Origin: Candidatus Woesearchaeota archaeon
GTDB taxonomy: Archaea; Nanobdellota; Nanobdellia; Woesearchaeales; UBA583
Assembly (NCBI GenBank): GCA_027858315.1
Contig: JAQICV010000075.1
Span: 1-59,893 of the forward strand
Length of the DNA stretch: 59,893 nt
Direction of reading: 5' to 3'
Below are positions 25,823 to 35,161 of the stretch, in pieces (position 1 is the first letter of the stretch; each line of letters begins with the position of its first letter). Both the position numbers and the translations under genes were made by a program. The notes below the pieces were generated by a model. The model had not been told where the DNA came from and ran no database searches. It saw nothing but the letters and a program-made list of their open reading frames with translations.

Positions 25823-26986
25823 TTATTTATTTTCCTTAACGGAAATTCTAGGAATACCAGTTCCAACTCTAACCATTTGATTAGTCATTACATTTTCAGT
25901 AATAGTGTTTAACTTGTTCTCTTCATTTTGAAGAGCACCTTTAGCTAAATGTTTAAGTGGAGTCTCAAAAGAAGCCCTAGTTAAAACATTTTGTTTATCT
26001 GAAACAATACCATACCTAGTCATTCCTTTAACATCACCAGTATAAGTCATAGCATCTGCAATAAGTAAAACATGTCTATCATTAATTGATAAACCTTGAG
26101 ATTTAACAACATCTTGAATCTCAGTAATAATAACTTGTCTTGCAGCTTCAACACCATAATTCTCTAAAACTCCAAAAAAATCATTACTGTAAATTCTAGA
26201 CTTATCAATCTCATCAAAATTTTGAACTTGACCTAAAGCAATACCACGAGTAATAATTACATACTCATCATCTTCTTTAATTAATGAAACATCCTTAATT
26301 CCTTTAATACCATAAACAACTGAATTAAGAGCAAGCTCTTTAATTGCCATCATATCTTTAAGTGAAGAAGAAGAAGTACCACTAATAATTAATTGTTTTC
26401 CAACAATTTCTGCTGACTTTTTAATTTTTTTATCGAGATAAGAAACAATAGAATCAAGTTCTACTTTTAATTTTTTAAATTTTGAAACATCTAAATCTAC
26501 TTTAACAACTTTCCCTTCCAAATCAATATCAACATTATTAGCAAAATCAATTAATCTTGTCTCTTTAATTTTATCAGCAACAAGTTTTAATTTAACTTCA
26601 TCTAAACCTTTCTTCAAATAAAGTTTCATTAAAGGAGCAGATAAATTCTTTTTACCATCTAAAATCTCAATAAGTCTAGGTAAACCCTCAACACCATGTG
26701 AAGCAACACCTGCAAAATGAAAAGTATTAAGTGTCATTTGTGTAGCTTCAGCTCCAACAGATTGAGCAGCAATAATACCTATTGCTTCATAAGGAGTCAC
26801 AAGTGATTCCTCATACTCATTCTTAATATTATTCAAAACTTTACTAACATCCTTATCACTAACTTTATTAGGTAAATATTTCTTTGCTTCCTCTAAAACA
26901 TATTTAGGGAATCCTGGATTCTCCTTTTCAAACTTATCAAATAATTTATCCACCATTTTATTTCTTACCTCCAAGAGTATTTTCAA
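25823..26986 (-). CDS. rpoA2: DNA-directed RNA polymerase subunit A''
   Basis: C-terminal part of the split largest subunit, 387 residues. The trigger-loop region is visible as YEAIGIIAAQSVGAEATQMTLNTFHFAGV near residues 60-90, followed by GLPRLIEILDGKK. The C-terminal MTYTGDVKGMTRYGIVSDKQNVLTRASFE is the conserved jaw/clamp base segment. Its start overlaps the end of rpoA1 by 29 bases. The upstream part MKILLEVRNK may be dispensable, the next Met being residue 11. Confidence 0.95.
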   Translation of the reverse strand: MKILLEVRNKMVDKLFDKFEKENPGFPKYVLEEAKKYLPNKVSDKDVSKVLNNIKNEYEESLVTPYEAIGIIAAQSVGAEATQMTLNTFHFAGVASHGVEGLPRLIEILDGKKNLSAPLMKLYLKKGLDEVKLKLVADKIKETRLIDFANNVDIDLEGKVVKVDLDVSKFKKLKVELDSIVSYLDKKIKKSAEIVGKQLIISGTSSSSLKDMMAIKELALNSVVYGIKGIKDVSLIKEDDEYVIITRGIALGQVQNFDEIDKSRIYSNDFFGVLENYGVEAARQVIITEIQDVVKSQGLSINDRHVLLIADAMTYTGDVKGMTRYGIVSDKQNVLTRASFETPLKHLAKGALQNEENKLNTITENVMTNQMVRVGTGIPRISVKENK

Positions 26987-29573
26987 TTATCCCTTTAACA
27001 TCAAAAGCACCACTAACAGTCTTTGCTACATCAATACCATCATCTCCATACTTAAATTGAACTACAACACCATCTTCATTTCTAACACTTAAATCAGTAC
27101 TAACAATCAAATCGAGCATTGCTGTTGCCATTCTTCTATAAAGATAACCAGTTTTAGGAGTTCTTAAAGCAGTATCCATTAAACCATCCCTTCCAGTGAT
27201 ATTACCTATAAATACTTCATAAGGTTTCAAACCTTTTCTTAAAGCACTCTTAATATATCCTCTAGCTTCAGGTCCAATATCTCCTTTCTTAAAACAAGAT
27301 AAAGTTCTCTCCTTATATCCCCTAGAAATTCTTTGACCTCTTAAAGCTTGTTGTCCTAAACCTGTGTGCATTTGAACGATACTCATAACCTTACCCATCG
27401 CTCCTGAATCTGCCATAAGCATTGTACCAGTATTTTTATCCAAATCTTCTTTTACAATCTTCATAGCATCATCCCTAATAGAATTCAAAAGTTGTAAAAT
27501 TTTAATCTCTAAAGTTTGTTTCAAAGTCATACCAGTAATTCTTTCCAATTTATCTGTCTTAAACTCTTCAATTAATCCATCAATTTTAGCATAAACTTCA
27601 TTATTAATTCTTTCAATATCATCATCAAGTTTCTTTGGAACATCAAAATCACCCATACTAATAGTAAATCCTTTCTTAGCAAGAACTTGAATACCTAAAT
27701 TAAACATATACCTAACAGTCCTCAAAACTTCATCAGGTCCATAATTTTTATGTAAATGTCTTAGAAGTGTACCACCACCATCTCCAATAGTTTTTTTGTC
27801 AATTACTCCTTCAACTAATTTACTATTTTTAATAATAACTTGTCCACTCTTACTCTCTCCAATAAAATTAACTCCTTCAGGCAAAATCACTGAAAAAACT
27901 TCCCTTCCTGTAACTTTCTTTCCAAACTTAATTCTATTAATTTCTCTAAATCCTATTGAAAATAATAACTCTAAAGCATCTTCTCTAGAATACTCAGTAT
28001 CTTTAGTCATAACATAAAGACCAGTAATAGAATCTTGAATACAACCAATAACAGCATCACCTGAAGCAGGTGAAATTAATTGATGTTTTACATCCATAAT
28101 TCTTTCAACTTCTTGTCTAGCTTCCAAAGTTTGAGCTGCATGTAAATTCATCTCATCTCCATCAAAGTCTGCATTAAACGGTTTACAAATACCTGGATTA
28201 ATAGCAAATGTCTTAATAGGTAATACTTTAACAACAAGACCCATCATAGATAATTTATGTAATGAAGGTTGTCTATTAAAAATAACACTATCCCCATCAA
28301 GTAAATGTCTCTCAATAATGTAACCTGGTTCAATTTCATCTAATAATAATTCTACAATATCAGTTGAGATTTTCTTCTTTGAACCTGTATTTGTTCTCAA
28401 ATAACTAGCACCTGGATAAACTAAAGGTCCATTTGCAACAAGACTCTTTAAAAAATCAATATTCTCAGCAGTAACACTCTCAGGAACAGTCAATTTTCTT
28501 GCAATTTCAACAGGAACACCTACTTCATTCAAATTTAATTTTGGATCAGGCGAAATAACAGTTCTCGCTGAATAATTTACTCTTTTACCAATAAGATTAT
28601 TTCTGATAAGACCTTTCTTACCTTTAATTCTCTCAGCAATAGATTTTAATGAATCTCCATTTCTATGTCTTGCAGGAGGTAGACCAGTAATAGTATTATC
28701 CATATATGTTGAAATATGGTACTGTAATAAATCCCAAACATCCTCAATAATTGCTTCAGGAACACCTACTAATAAATGCTCATGTAATCTTTGATTAGTT
28801 CTAATAATATCAGTTAACTTATGAGTCAAATCATCCTCAGACCTTTGACCGGATTGAAGAGTAATTGTTGACCTCATTGAAACAGGAGGAATTGAAAGAG
28901 CAGTTAAAAGTAACCATTCAGGCCTAAGTCCAACTAAATTCAATAAAGGTAAATCAGAATCTAAAATATTTTCAAATCTAAATCTAATCTCAGTTGTAAG
29001 TAATCTTTTCTTTTCACCTTCAGAGAAAACAAAAACACTTGATTTATCTAATTTAACACCTTCTTGCTTTGCTTCACAATGTGGACAAGTTTTAACCTTA
29101 TTCAAATTTGCCATAAATTTAGTATAAAATTTTGCAAACTTTTCTGAAGACATACTGCCTCTAGCATCATCTAAATATTGTTTAGCATCAGCAATTTTTT
29201 CTTCAGGATATAAAACTCTAAAACATTCTCTACAAGTAGATTGAAGAGTCCTTAAAATAGGATCAATAAATAAAACATTTAAAATAGGTCTTGCAAGCTC
29301 TAAATGACCAAAATGTCCTTCACAATCTTTATAATTGTTACCACAAGTTTTACATCTCAAACCTGGCTCAATAACACCCATTCTGATATCCATAAGTCCA
29401 CCTTCTACAGGGAAACCATATTTATCATAAATTTCAGGAGTTATAACTTTTACAACACTTTGCTTTAAAATATCTTTAGGTGAAAAAATTGAATATTTCA
29501 CACTACTAATTCTTTTTGTAATATTTTTATTTCTATATGCCATTTTACTCAAAAAACCTATCCTGTGTTCCAA
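26958..29573 (-). CDS. rpoA1: DNA-directed RNA polymerase subunit A'
   Basis: N-terminal part of the largest subunit, 871 residues. The zinc sites CKTCGNNYKDCEGHFGH and CPHCEAK are present, as is the catalytic Mg-binding NADFDGDEMN near residue 470. The first residues MEHRIGFLSKMAYRNKN include a probable over-extension: the Met at residue 12 (AYRNKNITKR) begins directly after the rpoB1 stop region and is the more likely start. Overlaps rpoB1 and rpoA2, as usual for this operon. Confidence 0.95.
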   Translation of the reverse strand: MEHRIGFLSKMAYRNKNITKRISSVKYSIFSPKDILKQSVVKVITPEIYDKYGFPVEGGLMDIRMGVIEPGLRCKTCGNNYKDCEGHFGHLELARPILNVLFIDPILRTLQSTCRECFRVLYPEEKIADAKQYLDDARGSMSSEKFAKFYTKFMANLNKVKTCPHCEAKQEGVKLDKSSVFVFSEGEKKRLLTTEIRFRFENILDSDLPLLNLVGLRPEWLLLTALSIPPVSMRSTITLQSGQRSEDDLTHKLTDIIRTNQRLHEHLLVGVPEAIIEDVWDLLQYHISTYMDNTITGLPPARHRNGDSLKSIAERIKGKKGLIRNNLIGKRVNYSARTVISPDPKLNLNEVGVPVEIARKLTVPESVTAENIDFLKSLVANGPLVYPGASYLRTNTGSKKKISTDIVELLLDEIEPGYIIERHLLDGDSVIFNRQPSLHKLSMMGLVVKVLPIKTFAINPGICKPFNADFDGDEMNLHAAQTLEARQEVERIMDVKHQLISPASGDAVIGCIQDSITGLYVMTKDTEYSREDALELLFSIGFREINRIKFGKKVTGREVFSVILPEGVNFIGESKSGQVIIKNSKLVEGVIDKKTIGDGGGTLLRHLHKNYGPDEVLRTVRYMFNLGIQVLAKKGFTISMGDFDVPKKLDDDIERINNEVYAKIDGLIEEFKTDKLERITGMTLKQTLEIKILQLLNSIRDDAMKIVKEDLDKNTGTMLMADSGAMGKVMSIVQMHTGLGQQALRGQRISRGYKERTLSCFKKGDIGPEARGYIKSALRKGLKPYEVFIGNITGRDGLMDTALRTPKTGYLYRRMATAMLDLIVSTDLSVRNEDGVVVQFKYGDDGIDVAKTVSGAFDVKGIIENTLGGKK

Positions 29574-31353
29574 ATGATGGATTAATACCCATAGACTTCA
29601 ACTCATTAATAAATAACTTGAAAGCATATGCTAACTCTACTTCATCAAACTTAGATGTGTTACAAACTGGACATTTACTCCTGTAATTAAACATGTAAGG
29701 ATCTGCCAAGAAACCACAACCTTTACAAACTAAAGCTGTAGTTTGATCTGAAGAGAACCTCTCTTTTAATAAAAGAGCTGCTCCATGGGAAATCAAAGCA
29801 TCCTTCTCCATCTCTCCAAGTTTCAAACCTCCACCTCTAATTCTACCTTCAGCAGGTTGCCGAGTAAGTAATTGAACTGGACCAGTACCTCTAGCTTGAA
29901 TTTTATTTTCAACTTGATGTTTAAGCCTTAAATAATAAAGGGAACCAACATAAATTTGAGCTTCCATTCTTTTTCCAGTCTTTGGATGATACATAACTTC
30001 AGTACCTGAAGACTCAAATCCAAACTCTTTCAATTGTTTTCTCAAATCCTCTTCTTTTTCACCGTCAAAAGCATTACCATCAACAACCTCTCCTCTAAGA
30101 GCGGCAACTTTACCAGCTAAAACTTCCATAACATGAGATACAGTCTTCCTTCCAGGAATTGAATGTGGAGAGAAAATTAAATCAGGAACAATACCATTTT
30201 CTGAAAAAGGCATATCTGCTTGAGGGATAAGTGCACCAATAACTCCTTTCTGACCATGCCTTGAAGCAAATTTATCTCCAACAATAGGACCTCTTTGAGT
30301 TCTAAGTAAAACATTTACTTCTTTATCTCCTGCAACATTCTCAATAATATGAATCGAAGAAACAACTCCAAACTCTTCCTCTTTCAAACTTAAAGAAGAA
30401 TCAACATTCAAATTAATCATTTGACCAAATCCTTCAATTTCTTCAATAAATCTTGGAGGTGAAATTTTTCCAATTAAAATGTCATCACTTTTAATTGCTT
30501 GACCTAAGTAAATAATACCATCATCTTCTAAATATCTATAATCAATCTCAGCACTATATCCTTTAACATCTTTTGAAGGAATAGCAATTCTATCTTGAAG
30601 TCCACCAGGATATTTAATCTCAGAAGACGAATATTTTTTATAGTAAAAAGATCTTTGAAGACCTCTCTCAATAGAAGATTTATTCAAAATAAGTCCATCC
30701 TCCATGTTATAACCTTCAAAACTCATAATTGCTACAGTCGTATTCTGACCAGCAGGATGATGATTAAGTCCTAACAACTCATAAATAAAAGTTTCGACTA
30801 AAGGTTTTTGAGGATTAATCAAAAGATTTCTATCAGTCTCAACTCTTTTCAAATAATTTAAAGCATAAGTTCCAACAGCTTGCTTAATAGTTTTCTGTCC
30901 TCTCATAAGCCTTGAAGGCTCATCAAAATCTAAAAAAGGAACTTGTGCAGTATTAATACCAAACATTGTAATAGGCGTAATCTCTAAATGAGTATGTTCT
31001 AAAGTAAGTTCAGAATCACTAAAAGCAAAATATGCTCCTTCTTCTTCCAAAGTATCAATATATTCAATAACACCCATATCAACCAAATCTTCAAATGAAA
31101 TCTTTCCAGACTTAACTTCATCATTTAACTCTTTAGTAAATTTAGAAACTCCATCCACAACAATAATTAATGGTCTTCTAATTCTACCAGGCGTACTATC
31201 AATATAAACAAAACCTAACTCCTCATCAAAATGAGCATTACAAATTTTATCAATCTCTCCTGCTCTTCTTGCTTTTTTAAAGTTCTCAACAAACTCTTTA
31301 GGATTTGAACAAGTCCCAGCAAACACATCATTAAAAAAAATATCTCCAGCCAT
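29545..31353 (-). CDS. rpoB1: DNA-directed RNA polymerase subunit B' (C-terminal half)
   Basis: C-terminal half of the split second subunit, 602 residues. Landmarks: GYNMEDGLILNKSSIERG near residue 215, DKFASRHGQKGVIG near 370, GGLKLGEMEKDALISHGA near 510 and the zinc motif CKGCG...CPVC near 560. The start is preceded by a GAGGT ribosome binding site delivered by a short repeat element (31354-31436). The B subunit is split as in methanogens and many DPANN. Confidence 0.95.
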   Translation of the reverse strand: MAGDIFFNDVFAGTCSNPKEFVENFKKARRAGEIDKICNAHFDEELGFVYIDSTPGRIRRPLIIVVDGVSKFTKELNDEVKSGKISFEDLVDMGVIEYIDTLEEEGAYFAFSDSELTLEHTHLEITPITMFGINTAQVPFLDFDEPSRLMRGQKTIKQAVGTYALNYLKRVETDRNLLINPQKPLVETFIYELLGLNHHPAGQNTTVAIMSFEGYNMEDGLILNKSSIERGLQRSFYYKKYSSSEIKYPGGLQDRIAIPSKDVKGYSAEIDYRYLEDDGIIYLGQAIKSDDILIGKISPPRFIEEIEGFGQMINLNVDSSLSLKEEEFGVVSSIHIIENVAGDKEVNVLLRTQRGPIVGDKFASRHGQKGVIGALIPQADMPFSENGIVPDLIFSPHSIPGRKTVSHVMEVLAGKVAALRGEVVDGNAFDGEKEEDLRKQLKEFGFESSGTEVMYHPKTGKRMEAQIYVGSLYYLRLKHQVENKIQARGTGPVQLLTRQPAEGRIRGGGLKLGEMEKDALISHGAALLLKERFSSDQTTALVCKGCGFLADPYMFNYRSKCPVCNTSKFDEVELAYAFKLFINELKSMGINPSFGTQDRFFE

Positions 31354-31436
31354 TTTAACAATTTACCTCTCTTAATTTTAAAATGGTACCGAAAAAATTA
31401 ATACCATTTATTTCTACAATTTTTGACTGTACCATT
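31354..31436 (-). repeat. short intercistronic element C with duplicated start region
   Basis: Between rpoB2 and rpoB1. CCATTTTA (+ strand) is present at the rpoB1 start (31350-31357) and again at 31432-31439 over the rpoB2 stop. The core runs from TACCGAA (31387) to TGACTGTA (31431). Arms AAAATGGTAC (31380-31389) and GTACCATTTT (31429-31438) are perfect complements, so in RNA the copied ATG is inside a stem while the real start is preceded by GAGGTAAATT. Nearly the same layout as at 35097 and 12016. Confidence 0.75.
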
Positions 31437-32903
31437 TTATTTATTCATCCCCAAACTTTTTAATTTTTCAACAATTACTTCAGTATCAATACTTTCATAA
31501 GTTGTTGTTGCAAGAAGTGACAAGTTCTTCCTTAAACCAATACTATGACCTTCAGGAGTCTCCACTGGACACAATTTACCATAATGAGTAGGATGTAACT
31601 CTCTAGCATTAAAGTTTTCTTGTGAAGTTGAAAGAGGTGAAACTACTCTAGTTAAATGTGACAACATATCAAAGAAATTTTCTCTCTTCAAATATTGTGC
31701 AACTCCTCTTCTTCCATCAGACCAAGTACCAATAGCAAGAGCACTATTAATTTTTTGTGTTAATAATTGCTCCCTAATAATAATCTTCATAGATGAAAAC
31801 CTTCCTCTCTTAATCATTCTTTGAAAATTTGTTAAAATATCAACAATCAAATCATTAAAATTTCCAACAAATAATTGCTCAAATAATTGACCAACCAACT
31901 TTACTTTTTTATTTGCAAAATGATCTTTGTCATCTAAACTAGCTTGTTTATTTGTAATTTTATAATATTTCTTAAACAATTTACAAATAAGTTTAGCTTT
32001 AGTTTCTCTATCATCAATACTAGTTCCAACATGAGGTAAAACAAAATTTTCTAAATAAAAAGAAACTCTATCTCCCTTCTCTTTACTACTACCAACTAAA
32101 TTAAACTTTTTACTCAAAAATTCAATCGCTTCTTCATTAGTTGTAATTGTAGAATATCCAGACATTTGGAAAATAACATCCGAATCTGTAACTTCTGTCA
32201 ACTCAACAATATCTTTATCTTTAGTGATTCCTAAGGCTTTAATTAATAAAAAAATAGGTATGTTTTTAAAATTACCAAAAGTGTAAATATAACTTCCGTC
32301 TTTTAATCTTTTAATTTCTTGAAGACTCTTATATACTCCTCTCTCAGAGAACATTCTTCCTAAAGGTTCAATAGCTTCAATATCATCAATAAAGAATTTA
32401 TTCAACGCTAAATCTTCAATTAGAACTACAACTTTCTCAGTTCCAGAAATAATAAAATATCCACCAGGTTCAAAAGGATCTTCCCCTAAACCAATCAATT
32501 CATCTTGAGATTTTCCATTAAGGACACATTTATCAGACTTAAGCATAATAGGCATCTTTGCAATCTGAACTTCAAACTCATCTTTTTGTGAACCAATTAA
32601 GGTACTCACTGTAAGATAAAGCGGTGCAGAATAAGTTAAACCTCTAAGCCTTGCAACTGCAGGAGTAAGATGCGTAATCGAACCATCAACTTCAATATGT
32701 ACTGGACTACCCAATCTAGCATCTTCAATCTTTAAATTAACCTCATCATAAACTTCAAGCAAATATTCAGGGATATTTGACCTATCAAATTTCATAATGA
32801 TCTCCTTAAGTCTTTTTTCTATAAAATAATTATATGACCTAATCTGACTCTCAACTATACTATTGTCCTTAAAATAAGACTTTAACAACTCTTTATATTC
32901 CAT
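31437..32903 (-). CDS. rpoB2: DNA-directed RNA polymerase subunit B'' (N-terminal half)
   Basis: N-terminal half of the second-largest subunit, 488 residues. It begins MEYKELLKSYFKDNSIVESQIRSYNYFI, contains the lobe/fork segments GYFIISGTEKVVVLIEDLA and SALAIGTWSDGRRGVAQYL, and ends after LCPVETPEGHSIGLRKNLSLLA, the usual B''/B' break point. It follows rpoH after 66 bases in the canonical order rpoH-B2-B1-A1-A2. Confidence 0.95.
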   Translation of the reverse strand: MEYKELLKSYFKDNSIVESQIRSYNYFIEKRLKEIIMKFDRSNIPEYLLEVYDEVNLKIEDARLGSPVHIEVDGSITHLTPAVARLRGLTYSAPLYLTVSTLIGSQKDEFEVQIAKMPIMLKSDKCVLNGKSQDELIGLGEDPFEPGGYFIISGTEKVVVLIEDLALNKFFIDDIEAIEPLGRMFSERGVYKSLQEIKRLKDGSYIYTFGNFKNIPIFLLIKALGITKDKDIVELTEVTDSDVIFQMSGYSTITTNEEAIEFLSKKFNLVGSSKEKGDRVSFYLENFVLPHVGTSIDDRETKAKLICKLFKKYYKITNKQASLDDKDHFANKKVKLVGQLFEQLFVGNFNDLIVDILTNFQRMIKRGRFSSMKIIIREQLLTQKINSALAIGTWSDGRRGVAQYLKRENFFDMLSHLTRVVSPLSTSQENFNARELHPTHYGKLCPVETPEGHSIGLRKNLSLLATTTYESIDTEVIVEKLKSLGMNK

Positions 32904-32969
32904 TCTTTTGATTTTCCTCGACAGTTCTTCAAACTGATTTGTTTTGCACTAACTGTAATGTTCAATTTA

Positions 32970-33197
32970 TTATTCAATAACTACTCTAAAATACTTACTC
33001 ACTCCAGCAAAACTTTCTCGTGTAATCTCTATAACATCACCGATTACTACATCCATAGAACTAATTGCAGGATCTTTTACCTTTATTTTAGGTAATTTAA
33101 CAACACCAACTAACTGATGTTTCTCTAATAGTAAAGTTATCTCCTGTGGGGATAATTTCCTATGTTTTGGTACCAAAAAACTAATATTTTCTTCCAT
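32970..33197 (-). CDS. rpoH: DNA-directed RNA polymerase subunit H
   Basis: Archaeal Rpb5 homologue, 75 residues. The start chosen is ATG at 33195-33197, giving MEENISFLVPKHRKLSPQE; the family begins in just this way. The reading frame stays open further upstream, but those 23 codons (SRVRIPYGSLLP) are the antisense of tRNA-Lys and not protein. The conserved LVPKHRKLS, LPKIKVKDPAI and GDVIEITR are present. It heads the RNA polymerase operon. Confidence 0.92.
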   Translation of the reverse strand: MEENISFLVPKHRKLSPQEITLLLEKHQLVGVVKLPKIKVKDPAISSMDVVIGDVIEITRESFAGVSKYFRVVIE

Positions 33198-33236
33198 TTT
33201 AAAAATAACCTTGCTTAAAACCACTAAAGGAAGTAA

Positions 33237-33310
33237 CGAGCCGTACGGGATTCGAACCCGCGACACCTAGATTAAAAGTCTAGTGCTCTACCAGACTGAG
33301 CTAACAGCTC
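33237..33310 (-). tRNA. tRNA-Lys (anticodon TTT)
   Basis: A 74-base cloverleaf. Acceptor GAGCTGT pairs with ACGGCTC (one G-T pair), D-arm GCTC/GAGC, anticodon loop CTTTTAA with TTT, T-arm CGGGTTCGAATCCCG. The discriminator is G. No encoded CCA. No intron. Confidence 0.95.
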
Positions 33311-33370
33311 GTGATAAATTGCAAAAAGCCCAAATGAAATTAATCCATTTAGGCTTTCTGTCTTTAATAG

Positions 33371-33445
33371 CGCCCGAGCCGGGATTTGAACCCGGGTCTT
33401 CACCTCGACAGGGTGAAATGATGGGCCGGACTACACCACTCGGGC
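33371..33445 (-). tRNA. tRNA-Asp (anticodon GTC)
   Basis: A 75-base cloverleaf. Acceptor GCCCGAG/CTCGGGC is perfectly paired, the anticodon loop is CTGTCGA with GTC, the T-arm is CCCGGGTTCAAATCCCGG and the discriminator is G, as expected for tRNA-Asp. No encoded CCA and no intron. Confidence 0.95.
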
Positions 33446-33462
33446 AATAACGCTATTTTAAG

Positions 33463-33606
33463 TCCAAGCACCCGGACTTGAACCGGGAACCTGTCGGTTT
33501 CTGCATTGTTTGGCAAATCGCGACTGTCTTTAGTATCATCCTAGTTCTAAAAGAACCAGTCAAAAAGATTTTACAGCCGACCACTCTACCATTGAGCTAT
33601 GCTTGG
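33463..33606 (-). tRNA. tRNA-Tyr (anticodon GTA) with 72-base intron
   Basis: Mature exons 33571-33606 and 33463-33498 total 72 bases. Acceptor CCAAGCA/TGCTTGG, anticodon stem GTCGG/CCGAC and loop CTGTAAA with GTA. The intron (about 33499-33570) sits after position 37. TGTA of the anticodon loop can pair with TGCA near the intron's 3' end, with 3-base bulges AAA and GAA on each side, which fits a bulge-helix-bulge substrate of the archaeal splicing endonuclease. Intron ends are exact to about one base. Confidence 0.9.
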
Positions 33607-33717
33607 GTTACTTAATATAAATTGAAATTTATACCCCTTTATAAAGCTTTTTATTGAATGAAATTCAACAATAAAATTTATCTTAAAAATTATTGAAAAT
33701 AACATAAATAAATTTAA

Positions 33718-34134
33718 TTATTTATTCCCAAAATTAATTTTTGGAAGAGGAATTGGAGAAGGCAAATTCAATGAATCTGCAAGATCTAAAACCTTTACTG
33801 TTGCTTTACTATATATAAACTTAAATACAACTTCACTAACAGTAGTATTTAACTTCTTATCTGCTTCCCAAGACTTCAAAGTCTCATCAACAATTTCTTT
33901 AGTGTCAGCGTAAACAACATCACCTTCAACACTAATTTTTCCTAACTCTTTACCATAGTTAACATCAAATGCAAAAACAATCTTTAAAACATCATTTTTA
34001 TTTGCGCCAACATTTAGAGTAGTCTTTTCTACACTTTTAATACTGATATTGTGTTTAATTTCAATACTTCCAGAAGCTTTTCCTGTAAGCTTAACACAAT
34101 CAAATTTTGAAAAACTAAATCCTATTACACTCAT
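33718..34134 (-). CDS. SecB-like protein
   Basis: A 138-residue protein with alternating beta strands. The order of features resembles SecB: a beta-rich front part, KISVEGDVVYA in the middle, a helix EIVDETLKSWEADKKL, a segment SEVVFKFIYSKATVKVLDLA, and a C-terminus LPSPIPLPKINFG close to the LPxxNLAP-type end of SecB. SecB-like proteins are reported from some archaea (for example M. jannaschii). If right, it would hold unfolded or exported clients. The family call is by eye and moderate. It follows rpoL through a 126-base element with a copied start region. Confidence 0.45.
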   Translation of the reverse strand: MSVIGFSFSKFDCVKLTGKASGSIEIKHNISIKSVEKTTLNVGANKNDVLKIVFAFDVNYGKELGKISVEGDVVYADTKEIVDETLKSWEADKKLNTTVSEVVFKFIYSKATVKVLDLADSLNLPSPIPLPKINFGNK

Positions 34135-34260
34135 TTTATTTTTACCTCAGAGATTATAATCAAAAAATCAAATGTGTCCCGAAACTTTGTCGAACTTGTT
34201 GACAAAGGCTTAGAAATGTAAACATTTCTTGAGAATCTTTGATTATTGACTGCACTCATT
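34135..34260 (-). repeat. short intercistronic element E with 14-base duplicated start
   Basis: Between rpoL and the SecB-like gene. CACTCATTTTATTT (+ strand) occurs at the real start (34128-34141) and again at 34253-34266 over the rpoL stop. Between them lie TGACTGCA (34247-34254), a degenerate CCCGAA and several nested hairpins (CTTTGTC/GACAAAG; GAAATG/CATTTC). GAGGT precedes the real start. It is the longest and most diverged member of the family. Confidence 0.65.
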
Positions 34261-34518
34261 TTATTTCACCTTTTTTGATAACAAATCTTTCTTTGCTTTT
34301 GCTAAAGACTTATTGAAAACTTCCAAAGCATTACCTTTCTTAACTTTAATTAAAATCTCAGTTTTATTAATTAAATAATGCTCTTTATAAACACCGACAA
34401 TGTCTACATCTGACTCAGCTTCAAGATAAGCTTTTAATAAAAAAAATAAAGATTCTTCATTAGAATCCACAAGAACTCTTAAAGTATCCTTTTCCTCAAC
34501 TTTTTCTAAAATCTTCAT
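34261..34518 (-). CDS. rpoL: DNA-directed RNA polymerase subunit L
   Basis: Archaeal Rpb11/alpha-like assembly subunit, 85 residues. The pattern MKILEKVEEKDTLRVLVDSN followed by FFLLKAYLEAESDVDIVGVYKEHYLINKTEILIKV matches RpoL, which pairs with RpoD to nucleate the polymerase. The gene follows eS1 by 2 bases. Being with ribosomal protein genes is common for rpoL in archaea. Confidence 0.85.
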   Translation of the reverse strand: MKILEKVEEKDTLRVLVDSNEESLFFLLKAYLEAESDVDIVGVYKEHYLINKTEILIKVKKGNALEVFNKSLAKAKKDLLSKKVK

Positions 34519-34520
34519 CT

Positions 34521-35096
34521 TTATTGAATAACTACTTTTTTAAACTCAAATGCCTTAACAGGGAAAATTTTCTTAACCTCATTTCTAAACGCAGTTTGAA
34601 CTTTTGAATAAACAACCGAAGTTAAAAATTCTTCTGCAGTCTTAGACTTAACATCAGCTAAGACTACTTCTTTAACTTTTTCTCTAATTGAAGTCAAAAT
34701 CATTGAACTTGTATTCATCTTTGTAATTATAAAAGGTTTAATAAGTACTTCTTTACCATCCTTTGATTCACATACAAAAGAATCTTCAACTAAATCTGAA
34801 CCTTTTTTAACAAATCTATTCAAATAATAAGGAATTTGACTATAACTAATAACATCAGTCTTAGCAACTCCTGCATGAACTTCATTTACTTTAAAAACTA
34901 ATCTAACATTTTGGTTTTTAATATTTCCAGTAACATACATTAAATTCATCTTAATTGATTTTCCAACAAAAGTTGTTAAATCTGTAGTACTAGTTTTTCC
35001 TAAAATTTTGGAATTAAAAGACTCAGGCGCTTTAATTTCTACAGGAAATTTTCTCTTAACTTTTTTAACGCTTTTCTTAACTACTACCTTAGCCAT
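34521..35096 (-). CDS. rps3ae: ribosomal protein eS1
   Basis: A 191-residue small-subunit protein (S3Ae). After a basic N-terminus (KKSVKKVKRKFPVEIKAP) it has GKTSTTDLTTFVGKSIKMNL, the strand pair VRLVFKVNEVHAGVAKTDVISY and the segment KMNTSSMILTSIREKV, all family landmarks. It is preceded by repeat element B (35097-35161), which provides GAGGT as ribosome binding site. Confidence 0.92.
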   Translation of the reverse strand: MAKVVVKKSVKKVKRKFPVEIKAPESFNSKILGKTSTTDLTTFVGKSIKMNLMYVTGNIKNQNVRLVFKVNEVHAGVAKTDVISYSQIPYYLNRFVKKGSDLVEDSFVCESKDGKEVLIKPFIITKMNTSSMILTSIREKVKEVVLADVKSKTAEEFLTSVVYSKVQTAFRNEVKKIFPVKAFEFKKVVIQ

Positions 35097-35161
35097 TTTA
35101 ATAATTTACCTCACTAAATTTTAAAATTGTACCGAAAAAACTTATTTTTGACTGCACCATT
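35097..35161 (-). repeat. short intercistronic element B with 10-base duplicated start
   Basis: Between uS15 and eS1. CCATTTTAAT (+ strand) stands at the eS1 start (35093-35102) and again at 35157-35166 over the uS15 stop. The core runs from TACCGAA (35130) to TGACTGCA (35155). The flanking arms pair with two mismatches. Read from the copied ATG, a short ORF beginning MVQSK ends just before the real start. Confidence 0.75.

Noticed and set aside
33198-33266. Longer N-terminus of RpoH (begins MSRVRIPYGSLLP)
   Set aside because: These codons are the antisense of tRNA-Lys and its spacer. The family start MEENISFLVPKHRK is at 33197.
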